A stretch of DNA of 25,000 bases from Halisarca cf. caerulea (GCA_963170055.1 CAUJGJ010000258.1:1768601-1793600); one strand, 5' to 3'. Numbered from the stretch's first letter, positions 8,941 through 18,670 are shown. Program-made: numbers and translations. The notes: generated from the sequence alone by a model not told the origin.

Positions 8941-11629
8941 GTGAGAGCAGGTTGTATTTGACGATGTAACCAACAAGGCGCCAAATGAATTCGAGTTTAT
9001 GCTATACTTTTGTAGACGATACTAGTTAGTTACTGTATAACTGTAGCAGCATAGATACTAGCAGTAGCAATTGCAAGTGGTACAAGACTTTGGATAAAAC
9101 GGGGTAACTTGAAACACGGTCGATATGTCGTCCTCTACAGCCAATCTGTCTAGCCATACTTGTCACTGCTGAACTCTCAATTAATGTAGACAACTTCGAT
9201 CTGTCTGTCACTTGCTGTTGGCACTGCTTTCGGTCTCCATGCAGTACCAAGTTACCCCCTTCACCCTACAGTCGCTATAATTCGGTATTGGAGCTCAAAT
9301 TTTGGTATTAGCCTTACTATTCAATTGCTACCCTGTATCATGTACGTAGTTTTGAAGGTTATATTGTTATGTTGGAGTCAGTGACTACAGAGCGACAAGT
9401 AACTCGTACGCATGGTAACCTTTAACGGCATGCACTTTCTTTTCGTGCACAAAGTTCTTCTGTTGGCAGACACTTCCTACATACTTATACCGTACCGTAG
9501 TACATAAAGAACAAAGGCTGGGCTCAAATAGAGGCCGGGTCAAAACCCTCTTAAAGAAAATAGAGGCCTGGGCTTCCATTCGGACATATATGGTATACAT
9601 TTTCACTCTAGCTGACTGAAGTTGAGTCATAACTTAGTTTTCATCAGTGACCACTATACTCCGTTTGCACATCATCTGTGGTATATATACACATGCGCAC
9701 TGTGACATGTGATGCACGATGTGTTGGGGTATATCATGTACATACATGTTGTTTGCAGAAGGAACATTGTGCTAAGGAAACATATTTGTGTTTGCGCTGT
9801 GAACCAATGGAGCCGTATGTATTTGAGCAACTTCTTCCTACACAATCCTAAAGGATGACTGTTAGATTCCAGTATCTGAATGAAGTCGACTATATCAATT
9901 CACTTTGGTGTGAATTGCAAGACATCCTTTGGCGCCTGCCATGTTCCTTCTGATCTAAGCTGTTTGGAGGGTTCATACTGTGAACCACATGTTAGATCAC
10001 AATGGAGGGGTTAATCATATTATACTGGGTCTGAACTTCACACCTGCAAGCAAATGGGGGTTTGTGTTCAACATAATTATTGTGTTTACCAACATACTAT
10101 GCACTGTTGGTAGTTCCAAAGGTTAGATTTCTTGTGAAGGGCTGCTTTTAAATTTATTACTGAGCTGTTTAGCGAGGTTAATTGATTGTCAATGAGTCGT
10201 TAGCATAGACAGAACTCGGTCACCCACACATTACTGGCCATAAAAGTCTACAAGGGCCCAAAAATGCGTTTTTGGTCATAAATCACAGGTCAAAAGAGAA
10301 GGTAAATAACAGATGATGCACTGTGGAAGACTTAGTTAAGTGTGCGCTACAAGTTGATGGATAAATTTGAGCGAAAATCAAACTACTCAATAGAAATTTA
10401 CAGTCCACTCACACTCCCAGCACTCAAGATTTACGGATCTTCACTACCTCAATACCCGATGTGGACTTAGATCGATACAAGGAACAGAGCATCGTCTGAA
10501 TTACTTTGTCCAGTAAAGTGGGGTTCTTTTCGGGAAGTCAGAATATCCTCCATTCCGCTCTCCATTTTCGACCGCCATTACAGCCATGGCAGCTATTCCA
10601 CATCCATTCAAAATTCCAATTTATTCAGCGAGGTTCTGAACTTTGTTCACAACTAGTATAATTTGTGTTTTTACTTTCACAAATGAAGCGGTTGGTGCAA
10701 AAATTATATACGCATGAACACCTGGTCTTTCGCCAAATTTGTGAAAGTTTACCCATACATGCAAACAGTTCAATGTTGTGTGGTGTTCACCAGCAGGCTG
10801 CACCTACGTACTTGTTCACCATAAACACATTGTACATGCGTGCTGTGTTTTCGTCATGTAGGGGATGTCCACATTGTGAAGCTGCCACTTGTGGTAGCAG
10901 TTTCACTGTGATGAGAGCCATGCTGTGTGTATTGGATTGTGGTAATGCATGAAAGTAATACAGTTGTGAACTTTTACTTACAACATTTCACTCACTGAAA
11001 AGGTGCCAGCTTGCTATTAATGTCTTGTTTATAGGCCATTCACAGGTAGGTATACACAACTTCAGTATACAGTCAGTGTTGTCAGGTATTGTGGGAACAT
11101 ATCATGTGAGCACTGTGTGTGGTAGCTTTTAAAATTTCTCCACTACATAGTATATGACGTAGTAATGAAATATTGTGCGACTGTTTTTTGTTGTACTGGA
11201 TATATAGTAGTGAGAAACACCTCCACAGAAATGACCGTTGAGTTCAATTTAGTGAGGGGGGTTAGTATTGTGTAGCTCAGAACTATTTGCCTCTTTTTGA
11301 CCACTGTGACATCACAGTCATCGGAAAAGGAAATAAAATACCAATCTGTACTACACACAACCACAAAGAGAGCACTCACCTTGTCTACAGTGAGGTTGTA
11401 ATATGACATTAATCAGTCATAACTGGAATAATGTCAAGCACTGAAATTCTGTCCCTGTGTATATAAACCAACCCTGATAGCAGGTACCTTCGATATTAAG
11501 TACTTATGGTATTTTGTAACTTTCCTTCAAGGAACATACTATTAATAATTTTTCACTTTAGTTACATTATGATATTAGTTTGCCTGTGATTATGGCTTTA
11601 AACAGTATTATATATTATCTTGTTTGTAG
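8941..11629 (+). other. NR-B intron 1
   Basis: This 2.7-kb intron runs from GTGAGA to the acceptor 'atcttgtttgtag'. I see no exon inside it. It contains a possible inverted-repeat element with GGGGTAACTTG at 9101-9111 and its reverse complement at 9248-9258. It also contains a small CCGTA-type element (about 9488-9600) and a hairpin made by 'actttcacaaat' (10673) and 'atttgtgaaagt' (about 10737). The rest shows no structure that I can name. Confidence 0.7.
9488..9600. mobile_element. small palindromic element, TACCGTA / TATGGTA ends
   Basis: It starts at ATACCGTACCGTA and ends at CATATATGGTAT. Internally it has 'gaggcc', 'ctgggct' and 'aatagagg' words in near-duplicate. At about 110 bp it is non-coding. 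It is grouped tentatively with the CCGTATA-ended elements. Confidence 0.4.
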
Positions 11630-12784
11630 GTGTGGGTGCTCACGAAAGAGGCAGTATTCACGAAGCTGTCGATGGCTGTAAGCAGCCAACGTCAAAGTCA
11701 CCAAGTGGCTGGATGCCGCCTTCTCTTTTGCAGTTGCAGATGCACCCCCAGAGGACACTACCTACAATGGCAGTGTTCCAACCGGTGCCATACCAGTTTG
11801 TTTACACAGGCGTTCCGCCTCAGTTTGTGTCTGTTCCAATGGGGATTAGTCCCAGACTTGGTGTGTATCCCGTTGTGACAGCGCCACTGGGAACACCAGT
11901 ATCATTGGCAACAGCTACACCTCTGACAGCAAACACTCATTTAGCACAAATGGCACCACTGGGATCTACAGTACCATCGACCACTGTTGAAAAGGAGAGT
12001 GATTGTAGTCATGCTGTTCTTTCTCGGTCCTATACACCTTGCTCGCAGAACGACAGTGGAGTGGATAGTCACAAAGACGATGACAGTGTATTTTCGTCCA
12101 ATGCGTCGAGTATTTTTAGTGATAAATCCATGCCTTTCTACTCCCCCCCTTCCCCCCCTTTGTCAAGTAGTGCCAGAACCCCTTTGCCTGAGCTAGTAAG
12201 CCAAACCACAAGCATAACAGAATGCCCTTCACCGCTTTCCCAACCTCCTGGTGAAGAGGTTAGTCCTGTTGAGCAGACTCAGGAAGAGAGCGAAGAGTGC
12301 CTTGCACACAAAGGACAATCGCTACTCAGTGGACCTGATGTACCCATTCCTGATGTAGATCTTGATGAACTGTGCAAGAGCCACAGGGACGTTCACACAT
12401 TGCCACAGGAAAAGCCAAGCTCATCGAGTCAAATAGGCATGCAAGAACTCATTAAGAATGCTAAAGTCTCATTTGGTTTGTTCATAAAATGGATCAAGGG
12501 GATACCCCTGTTCTGTGCTATTCCTACAAAGGAGAGAGTTGCATGTGTGAAGGCCTGCTATATCGAACAGCTCATGCTTACTATCATGTATCGAAGTTTA
12601 ATACTACGATCTGAAGGTATGGTAATGTCTTCTGGCAAAGAATTCAAACCAGGAGAGGTTAACAATGCTCTTATATCGTATGGCATTGGGCGGATAATCG
12701 GTGAGCTGATGGGAGCGTTCAAGTCTCTTGATTTGGACTACAAGGAGTTCATCTGTCTGCGATTGCTGTTTCTCTTCAATCCAG
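11630..12784 (+). CDS. NR-B exon 2, hinge plus first ligand-domain exon
   Basis: This exon encodes residues 132-516 of NR-B. The acceptor 'atcttgtttgtag' ends at 11629, and the first codon is split with 8940. A P/S/T-rich hinge covers about 132-400 and carries DSGVDS at residues 273-278, followed by HKDDDS. The conserved block DVDLDELCKSH leads into the ligand domain, with the helix 3-5 signature starting at F413 (FIKWIKGIPLF, then CVKACYIEQ). It ends in DLDYKEFICLRLLFLFNP. The lysine of the helix 3 co-activator clamp (WIK) is present. The donor is GTTTGT at 12785, phase 1, as in NR-A. The exon aligns with NR-A 3754-4797 over its full length, but the hinge is much diverged. Confidence 0.92.
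12052..12069 (+). other. DSGVDS phosphodegron-like motif in NR-B
   Basis: The codons read D273-S-G-V-D-S278, fitting the beta-TrCP degron consensus. It is conserved with NR-A although the surrounding hinge is not. Function is inferred. Confidence 0.5.
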
Positions 12785-12936
12785 GTTTGTTCACTGAATA
12801 TGCGTGTCACATGACATACGCAGATCATGGTCATCTCTCTAAGCTCTACACTGAACAGTACCTTCTGTACACAATACAATAGTACACCCTTCTAGAGACC
12901 GCCCCTCTTGTAAGAGCGGCTTTGGTTGTCCAATGG

Positions 12937-13122
12937 ACAGTAGAACCTCTTATAAACTCCCTCAATAGTGGAAACCTCTCTATAACGGACTGTTTTTGTG
13001 GGTCCAGTTAGATTGTTATGTATGTGAAATACGTATGTATGTTCTGCATAGTGGAAACTTCCGTACAATGAACCAAATTCCATTTCCCACTTACAGTGTC
13101 CTCTGTACCTGGATTCCATTGT
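12937..13122. mobile_element. dispersed element, ACAGT..AACCTCT ends, in NR-B intron 2
   Basis: The left end is 'acagtagaacctcttataaa', with an internal 'ggaaacctctctataacgg'. The right end, read in reverse, is 'tacaatggaatccagg' followed by 'tacagaggacac'. It fills much of the 514-bp intron 12785-13298. It belongs to the same family as the elements at 14858, 15545, 16441 and 20637. Confidence 0.55.
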
Positions 13123-13298
13123 ATATCTCTTATTATATATGTTTTCTTACATCATAGACCACCCTTTTGAAAGGCTGCCTTTCACAGTTCCGTAAGGGTA
13201 GTCTCTCAAAAGGCATAACTCTGTACATGCGTTTGGACTCATGGTAAATTTGTTGGCTTGGTACAATTCTATTGAAAACCATTTTTGCATTTATTTAG

Positions 13299-13546
13299 AT
13301 TCCCCTGAAGTTGAGTCTCCTGTAAAGGAACACATTGGGAGAATTCAAAATGTTGTTCTAGTTACTCTGGAAGACTACTGTACTGACCAGCACCCTACCA
13401 CGCCTCTCAGGTACAGTAAGCTGCTTCTCTCCATGGCCTCTATGAGGAGTATTTCAAAAGAAATGACCCAAGAATCAGAAGTGCAAACAGCCCTTGCTAC
13501 AGCCAACTTCGACTCAAGCCAGCTATTCAAATTTCTTGATTTTTAA
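13299..13546 (+). CDS. NR-B last exon, C-terminal ligand domain
   Basis: The acceptor 'ttgcatttatttag' ends at 13298. The exon completes D517 and encodes residues 518-598, with TAA at 13544-13546. Landmarks are VTLEDYCTDQHPTTPLRYSK and LLLSMASMRSI, corresponding to helices 9-11 of an RXR-type ligand domain. The C terminus SSQLFKFLDF lies at the AF-2 position, with K in place of glutamate. A 78-bp stretch (about 13369-13445) is nearly identical at silent sites with NR-A. The stop lies 223 bp before the next gene's ATG, with no AATAAA seen. Confidence 0.92.
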
Positions 13547-13769
13547 GCATTTCTAGCAATTAGTTGACGTATTGTGAACCAATTACCCCCAATTTTCAGT
13601 GTTTGTGTCATTGCTTTTTATTTGTGTGAGTTCCGTTTCAAATTCATTCGAGAATTGCAACCCGTTTTGTGGTCTGCTGAGAAAATATGGCGCGCGATAG
13701 TGCTATGACCAGATCATAAACGTCGACCCTAGTCTATATGCTTAGACAATACTGACCAGCCTAAGTAGC
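13547..13769 (+). promoter_or_regulatory. 223-bp spacer between NR-B and the telomere/chromatin-like gene
   Basis: This spacer must contain the NR-B 3' untranslated end and the promoter of the next gene. It holds a GC-rich 'atggcgcgcg' word at about 13687-13696 and, closer to the ATG, 'gtctatatgctta'. An in-frame TAG at 13743-13745 fixes the first possible ATG at 13770. There is no clear poly(A) signal. Co-transcription cannot be judged from sequence. Confidence 0.3.
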
Positions 13770-13935
13770 ATGAGTAGTCCATTGGAGAGCTTTTGCGCCG
13801 AAACAGGCTCGAGTACAGGATTATTTCATACGAGAGAGGACTTCAGTTTGAAGAACATTCAAAAGATGGATGTGACGGCGGATAGTTGCATACTCGAATT
13901 GTGTTGCGCCTTACACCTCAACCAAGCCGTGCAAG
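13770..13935 (+). CDS. eight-exon basic-repeat protein, exon 1
   Basis: The first exon (residues 1-55 plus one base) of a gene whose eight exons join to 2808 nt, an exact 936 codons, without a stop. ATG at 13770 is the first after an in-frame TAG at 13743. The exon ends in a helix-like segment, SCILELCCALHLNQAVQ. The donor is GTTTGT at 13936, phase 1, and joins in frame to 14545. I do not recognise this exon alone. A later in-frame ATG at 13866 is also possible. Confidence 0.6.
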
Positions 13936-14213
13936 GTTTGTCCATTCATAGTTCGATGTTTTGTTTTTATGTTTCCAACTTGACAGTCGTGGTTTCGAGT
14001 ATTTATGGTAAGTCCTTAAGATTAAGCATAAAGCATTAAGCATTACACATAATATCAAAATTGTATGTTCAAGTTAACTTTATCCTCAAATTTTAATGAG
14101 TGTACTCCATCACTTGCTGGGCTGAATTATTCACGGCTATCATACTGTTAAGTTCTATTTTGCAGTATTTCTACTGAATTTCTTCTAACTTGTATTCTGG
14201 AGAACCCTTGTTG

Positions 14214-14214
<1 letters not shown>

Positions 14215-14275
<61 letters not shown>
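14215..14275. repeat. (TG)n microsatellite in intron 1
   Basis: Perfect TG run of about 61 bp. Confidence 0.98.
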
Positions 14276-14281
<6 letters not shown>

Positions 14282-14378
14282 TTATTTATAGGGATAGTAG
14301 ATTAATCTTGATCTCCCAATATCCATGTAGATAAGGTGTAAAGAAGAAGTGTGTACGATGTGTGATTGTGCATGTACA

Positions 14379-14499
<121 letters not shown>

Positions 14500-14544
14500 C
14501 TTTTACCAATGTGTGTAATTCTATCACTGCTCTTCACCCCATAG

Positions 14545-14753
14545 AATTTATTGCTTACAATCCGTTCGTTGAGAGTTACAAGAATGTTCCCCTTATACGA
14601 CTGATTTGTGTTACATTGCGTGATGTAGTACTGAACAAGAGATTGATGAACTATCCCTTGGCTATTGAGCTCCTTGAGAGTGTTCCTGGTCTCTGTCCGC
14701 AAATTGACTTTGATTTTCAGTTTGGGTCTCTGTTAGTTGACATGAAATCTCAG
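14545..14753 (+). CDS. eight-exon basic-repeat protein, exon 2 (helical N-terminal domain)
   Basis: The acceptor 'ttcaccccatag' ends at 14544. The exon encodes residues 56-125, starting with the split Glu codon. Helix-rich sequence: IAYNPFVESY, then VPLIRLICVTLRDVVLNKRL, then YPLAIELLESVP and FGSLLVDMKSQ. With exon 3 it forms an all-helical domain of about 200 residues. The order of helices and words such as 'RL..V.LRDVVLNKRL' recall the TRFH dimerisation domain of TRF1/TRF2, but similarity is weak and not tested. The donor is GTTTGT at 14754, phase 0. Confidence 0.75.
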
Positions 14754-14857
14754 GTTTGTGAGTTATTGGTATACAAGATACACCTGCATATTATCTCATT
14801 TGGAAATTTTACAACCAGTAGCATTTGTGGACTGTGTGGATGTGTTTTGTTCATGGA

Positions 14858-15036
14858 TACAGTCAGACCTTTGTCTTCCGACACCTCTATTATTCGGCAT
14901 TCTCTCTAATCTGACCATCTTGTGAAGTACAGTCACCATATTAGGGCATGCTAAGAATCACTCTGTGATCCAGCACCCTCCCATTCTCACATTTTAAAAG
15001 CCCCATTTAGTGTCGGGTTAGTGAGGTTTGACTGTA
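14858..15036. mobile_element. dispersed element with TACAGTC..ACCT inverted ends
   Basis: The left end 'tacagtcagacctttgtc' is the inverse of the right end 'gttagtgaggtttgactgta'. Internal words (ctctctaatctgacc, gtgtcgg) repeat the theme. It is 179 bp and non-coding, a clean example of the family. Confidence 0.7.
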
Positions 15037-15049
15037 CGGGTGTGCATGC

Positions 15050-15235
15050 GAGCAGTGCATCTGCTACTAACGCACGTACTGAGCAGTGCATCTACTACTA
15101 ACGCACGTACTGAGCAGTGCATCTACTACCGACGCACGTACTGAGCAGTGCATCTACTACCGACGCACGTACTGAGCAGTGCATCTGCTACTAACGCACG
15201 TACTGAGCAGTGCATCTGCTACTAACACACGTACT
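15050..15235. repeat. 31-bp minisatellite, six copies
   Basis: Unit of 31 bp: 'agcagtgcat', 'ctgctactaa', 'cgcacgtactg'. Copies start at 15051, 15082, 15113 and so on, with few substitutions between them (ctgcta/ctacta, ctaac/ccgac). Confidence 0.95.
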
Positions 15236-15544
15236 GTGAAGGACTGCGTACATGTATCTGTTTCCTATACTTTTCACTTGACACTTAGCTACTTAGCCAC
15301 AGTGTGTGCTTGTGGTTACATGAGTACATGCACACACACAACACACATAATGTATCCCTTTTTTGTGTATCTGATGATTCCTGTTGAATATTGATGAACA
15401 CTTATGGTCTCACAATAGCATGATGTACTCTTTCCTAGTGAATGTGTTGGATCAGTTAACTATTTCATGCGCTGAACGTGCCACTCGTGTCCTCTCACTT
15501 TCACGCTGTTGATCTGCATTATGCGGGTACACGAGCAGGCCCAA

Positions 15545-15757
15545 ACAGGGAAACCTCTCTAATCCTACACTCAATGGCACTAGAAAAAGGTGTCGGGACA
15601 GGAAATTGACGGATTACAGAGTAATTCTTACCATGCTTATGTACGTATGTATACTTGATGACTGTACCTAACTGCTCCCTCATTTATCCATTTCGCTTGT
15701 TTTTCCACAATTTCATCCAGAATGGATGTGTGTGAATAAGTGAGGTCTGACCGTATT
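15545..15757. mobile_element. dispersed element, AACCTCTCTAATCC type
   Basis: The left end is 'cagggaaacctctctaatcc'. The right end, read in reverse, is 'acggtcagacctcacttatt'. The interior has 'aaaaggtgtcgggacagg'. It is about 213 bp and non-coding. Confidence 0.6.
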
Positions 15758-15833
15758 AGTTTTGCTTGGCGATATGCTCAATTCTGTCCATTTTACACTT
15801 ACTTCTAACTTATTTATACAGTGTACATATGCC

Positions 15834-16370
15834 GCACACTTCTCTATGTACGTCACACACTTCTCTATGTACGTCACACACTTCTCTACGTACATCACAC
15901 ACTTCTCTACGTACGTCACACACTTCTCACATGTACGTCACACACTTCTCTACGTACGTCACACACTTCTCTACGTACGTCACACACTTCTCTACGTACA
16001 TCACACACTTCTCTACATACATCACACACTTCTCACATGTACGTCACACACTTCTCTACGTATGTCACACACTTCTCTACGTACATCACACACTTCTCTA
16101 CGTACATCACACACTTCTCTACGTACATTACACACTTCTCTACGTACGTCACACACTTCTCACATGTATGTCACACACTTCTCTACGTACATCACACACT
16201 TCTCTACGTACATCACACACTTCTCACATGTACGTCACACACTTCTCTACGTACGTCACACACTTCTCTACGTACATCACACACTTCTCTACATACATCA
16301 CACACTTCTCTGCATATGTCACACACTTCTCACATGTCACACACTTCTCTACATACGTCACACACTCCTG
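15834..16370. repeat. 21-bp minisatellite, about 25 copies
   Basis: Unit 'acttctctacgtacgtcacac' (21 bp; the word 'ttctct' recurs at 15840, 15861 and onward). Longer variants carry 'tcacatgtacgtc' in place of 'tctacgtacgtc'. Most units contain the palindrome TACGTA or ACATGT. The period is a multiple of three, so all three frames are open over long runs; these are not genes. Confidence 0.96.
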
Positions 16371-16440
16371 TTAGAACTAACAAAATTTGGGTGCAACCTA
16401 CGTATGTATGTATGTCCATGCATATATGCAATCAAGTATG

Positions 16441-16674
16441 GTACAGTCAACCTCTCTAGCGATCCACCTCAGGACCACTGAAAAGGTCCACTACATTAGG
16501 GTGTTCACTACATCAGGGTGTTCACTACATCAGGGTGTTCACTACATCAGGGTGTTCACTACATCAGGGTTCATGTATGTACATTTGGGGAAACAGGTGC
16601 ACATTCTAATGTCCATGTTTGTTATATCAGGGAGTTCATTGTATCCAGGGTTCATTGTAACAAGGTTTCCCTGT
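16441..16674. mobile_element. dispersed element with internally amplified 17-bp unit
   Basis: The left end is 'gtacagtcaacctctctagc'. The right end, read in reverse, is 'gtacagggaaaccttgttac'. Between them a 17-bp unit 'gtgttcactacatcagg' is repeated in tandem (16501, 16518, 16535, 16552). Confidence 0.6.
16485..16570. repeat. 17-bp tandem repeat
   Basis: Four perfect copies of 'gtgttcactacatcagg' plus one degenerate copy at the left, inside the dispersed element. Confidence 0.92.
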
Positions 16675-16719
16675 ACATCATGCTACATACTTTGTGGACT
16701 GGTCTCTTTTGTTGTGCAG

Positions 16720-17034
16720 TATGTTGTGCATCAGCTGTACACAACGCCAGAGGTGGATAAGGAGGAGGAGATGTTATCCCTAGTGGATGCTCACTTCAAC
16801 TCGTGCCCGAACTGGGACAACGTTGGAGACATTGAGGACATTGGTGATCTATACTCTGGGGCCAAGTATCGCCTGGAAGAGTTGATTTTATCCAAGGAGA
16901 AGAGGGATGCTTACTGGAAGAACTACATCCTCAGTGAGGACAGTATGAAGGGGATTTGGGAGGACGTGCAGAAAAAGTTTTCCTTGATTCTCAGTGACAT
17001 CGAGTCAAAGTCACCAAAACCCCTATTGGCACAG
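16720..17034 (+). CDS. eight-exon basic-repeat protein, exon 3 (helical N-terminal domain)
   Basis: The acceptor 'ctcttttgttgtgcag' ends at 16719, phase 0. The exon encodes residues 126-230. It starts YVVHQLYTTPEVDKEEEML, continues with SLVDAHFNSCPNWDN, and has a strongly helical end with YRLEELILSKEKRDAYW, YILSEDSMKGIWEDVQ and KKFSLILSDI. This last part is where the TRFH comparison is best. TRF proteins have a similar run of an A/E-rich helix, then 'L..II..KD..H.FF..FS...M...I..Y....L'. I regard the match as suggestive only. The donor is GTGAAT at 17035, phase 0. Codon content is clearly coding and unlike the flanking repeats. Confidence 0.8.
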
Positions 17035-17358
17035 GTGAATGGAGTATGTGCACTTGAATGTGTGCGTTTGCACCATACGTGTAAGTGCAATTTACGTACA
17101 TACATATGTACTTACTTATATACGTACGTATGTACTTTCATTATTTGTTATGCAAGCACAAGTATTACACATGTGAGCTATAATGTACATACAGTTCTAA
17201 TATTACATTGTAATTCAATGTACTGTTCAATGGTATTAATCGAAAATCATGAGTTGTGCCACTAAGTTGAGTGCCCCATCTGATGGTGTCCAGATGGGAG
17301 CACATGCAGACCCTTGATACACAAGGCATGTGCGATTTTTATTGTTGTACGTACACAG

Positions 17359-17465
17359 ATGTTGGAGACCACAAGGATGGGTATGGCTCCCAGAGCATCT
17401 TTGCCATCAGAATCCATGCAAACCAGGGATAGGAGCTCTACGGAATTGAAAAAGACTAGCCATAG
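17359..17465 (+). CDS. eight-exon basic-repeat protein, exon 4
   Basis: The acceptor 'gttgtacgtacacag' ends at 17358. It encodes residues 231-265 plus two bases (MLETTRMGMAPRAS... KKTSH), a basic S/T-rich linker. The donor GTGAGT at 17466 runs straight into a (GT)n tract. Phase 2 joins correctly to 17657. Confidence 0.75.

Positions 17466-17469
<4 letters not shown>

Positions 17470-17525
<56 letters not shown>
17470..17525. repeat. (GT)n microsatellite starting inside a splice donor
   Basis: Perfect GT run of 56 bp that begins 4 bp after the donor GT of exon 4. A TACGTA-rich palindromic stretch follows to about 17570. Confidence 0.98.
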
Positions 17526-17527
<2 letters not shown>

Positions 17528-17656
17528 GCATACATACGTATATACGTATACATACATGTACGTACGTATGTATATGCAATGTACATGTTTGTGCATGAAC
17601 ACACAGGTACAGTATCCTTCAATGATGCTATATTTGTTCATTTCTGTGTGCAATAG

Positions 17657-18017
17657 AGTTTCCAGCAAAGAACAAGGAGTGTCCAGTCCCTCTAAGCTTA
17701 CTAGCCCTCTAAATCCCAACCAAAATATCAAGGACAACATTGTGGAAAAGGACGATGAGTCTGCAGACAAAGCTACAACTCAGTTCCCCACAAAACAGAA
17801 TGTTAAACTCATGGATGTATTAATCACTTTTGATCAACTACCTGAAGATGTGTTTAATCAAAAATGCCAGGATTTAGCACTAAATGTTCCATCAACGGAT
17901 GTCCACCAAATCGAATCGGATTCTTCCGACGATGTCCCAAGCTCATCAACTGCATCTCATTCAGAAGATGAACTCACAGGAAGTGAAGAAGAAGAAGATG
18001 CTTTCTCAGTGCCTTTG
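17657..18017 (+). CDS. eight-exon basic-repeat protein, exon 5
   Basis: The acceptor 'ctgtgtgcaatag' ends at 17656 and the first base completes an Arg codon. It encodes residues 266-386. A unique part (VSSKEQGVSSPSKLTSP..., LMDVLITFDQLPEDVFNQK) is followed by the first acidic block, DVHQIESDSSDD and SHSEDELTGSEEEEDAF. This block recurs at the ends of exons 6 and 7. The many S-D-x-E and S-E-E-E sites fit casein kinase 2 targets by motif. The donor is GTATGG at 18018, phase 0. Confidence 0.82.
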
Positions 18018-18104
18018 GTATGGTCCGTTTAAGCTAACTTTACATGTGAAGTAACTGATATCCATTTTATTGTCACAAATCTTTGTTTTTCTTTTGATTT
18101 GAAG

Positions 18105-18584
18105 AAGAGAAAACACAGCAAGGTGTCGAGGCCAACAAGACAATCCTCACGGCTGAGCAAGACTGTCCCCGCCATAGCATCACCCAGGAGGTCCACCAGG
18201 CATGGCAACCAGATGTCTTCAGTCACGTACTCACCAAAAAGCTCACCTCAGAAGACCGTAACGGCATCTACATTTGCTTCTCCAAAGAAATCGCACAGTT
18301 CCAAAGAACCAGTGGCCACAAGACCCTCGCCAAGACAATCATCTCCCTTGAAAAGTACTGACTCTCTTTCTTCTTTGCCAAGGAAATCTCAATTGTATGG
18401 CTCAGAGTCCAGTTTTAAGCCGAGCACAGGTAGCCCATTAGCTTCCCACTCCAGAAAGCAACTGGATGTCCATCAAATCGAATCAGATTCTTCGGACCAT
18501 GCCTCAACCTCATCAACTGCATCTCATTCAGAAGATGAACTCACAGGAAGTGAAGAAGAAGAAGATGCTTTCTCAGTGCCTTCG
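18105..18584 (+). CDS. eight-exon basic-repeat protein, exon 6 (repeat 1)
   Basis: First copy of the exon repeat, residues 387-546, phases 0/0. Order of parts: KRKHSKVSRPTRQSSRLSKT, then SPRRSTRHGNQM, SPKSSPQK, SPKKSHSS, SPRQSSPLK, LPRKSQLYGSESSFK, GSPLASHSRK, then the acidic block DVHQIESDSSD ... GSEEEEDAF. SPKK/SPRK-type motifs are known to bind the DNA minor groove in H1-like tails, which suggests a chromatin role. The preceding acceptor is 'gatttgaag'; the start is fixed by comparison with the next copy. The donor is GTATGA, and the 87-bp intron upstream is itself repeated. Confidence 0.85.
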
Positions 18585-18670
18585 GTATGATCTGTTTAAG
18601 CTAACTTTACATGTATAGTAACTGATATCCATTTTATTGTCACAATACTTTGTTTTTCTTTTGATTTTAG

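Larger units (their letters stand above)
14754..16719 (+). other. intron 2 of the basic-repeat gene, repeat-filled
   Basis: This intron of nearly 2 kb consists largely of dispersed elements of one family (14858, 15545, 16441), a 31-bp minisatellite (15050-15235), a 21-bp minisatellite (15834-16370) and a 17-bp repeat (16485-16570). Open frames over it come from the 21-bp unit. No further exon is seen. Confidence 0.8.

Noticed and set aside
12604..12879. 91-codon minus-strand frame
   Set aside because: Antisense of the conserved ligand-domain exon.
15050..15235. Regular direct repeats that might suggest a CRISPR array
   Set aside because: Head-to-tail 31-bp units without unique spacers, in an animal intron: a minisatellite.
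15762..16481. Three overlapping frames of 202-239 codons with THFSTYV-like repeats
   Set aside because: They come from the 21-bp minisatellite, which is open in all three frames because 21 is a multiple of three.
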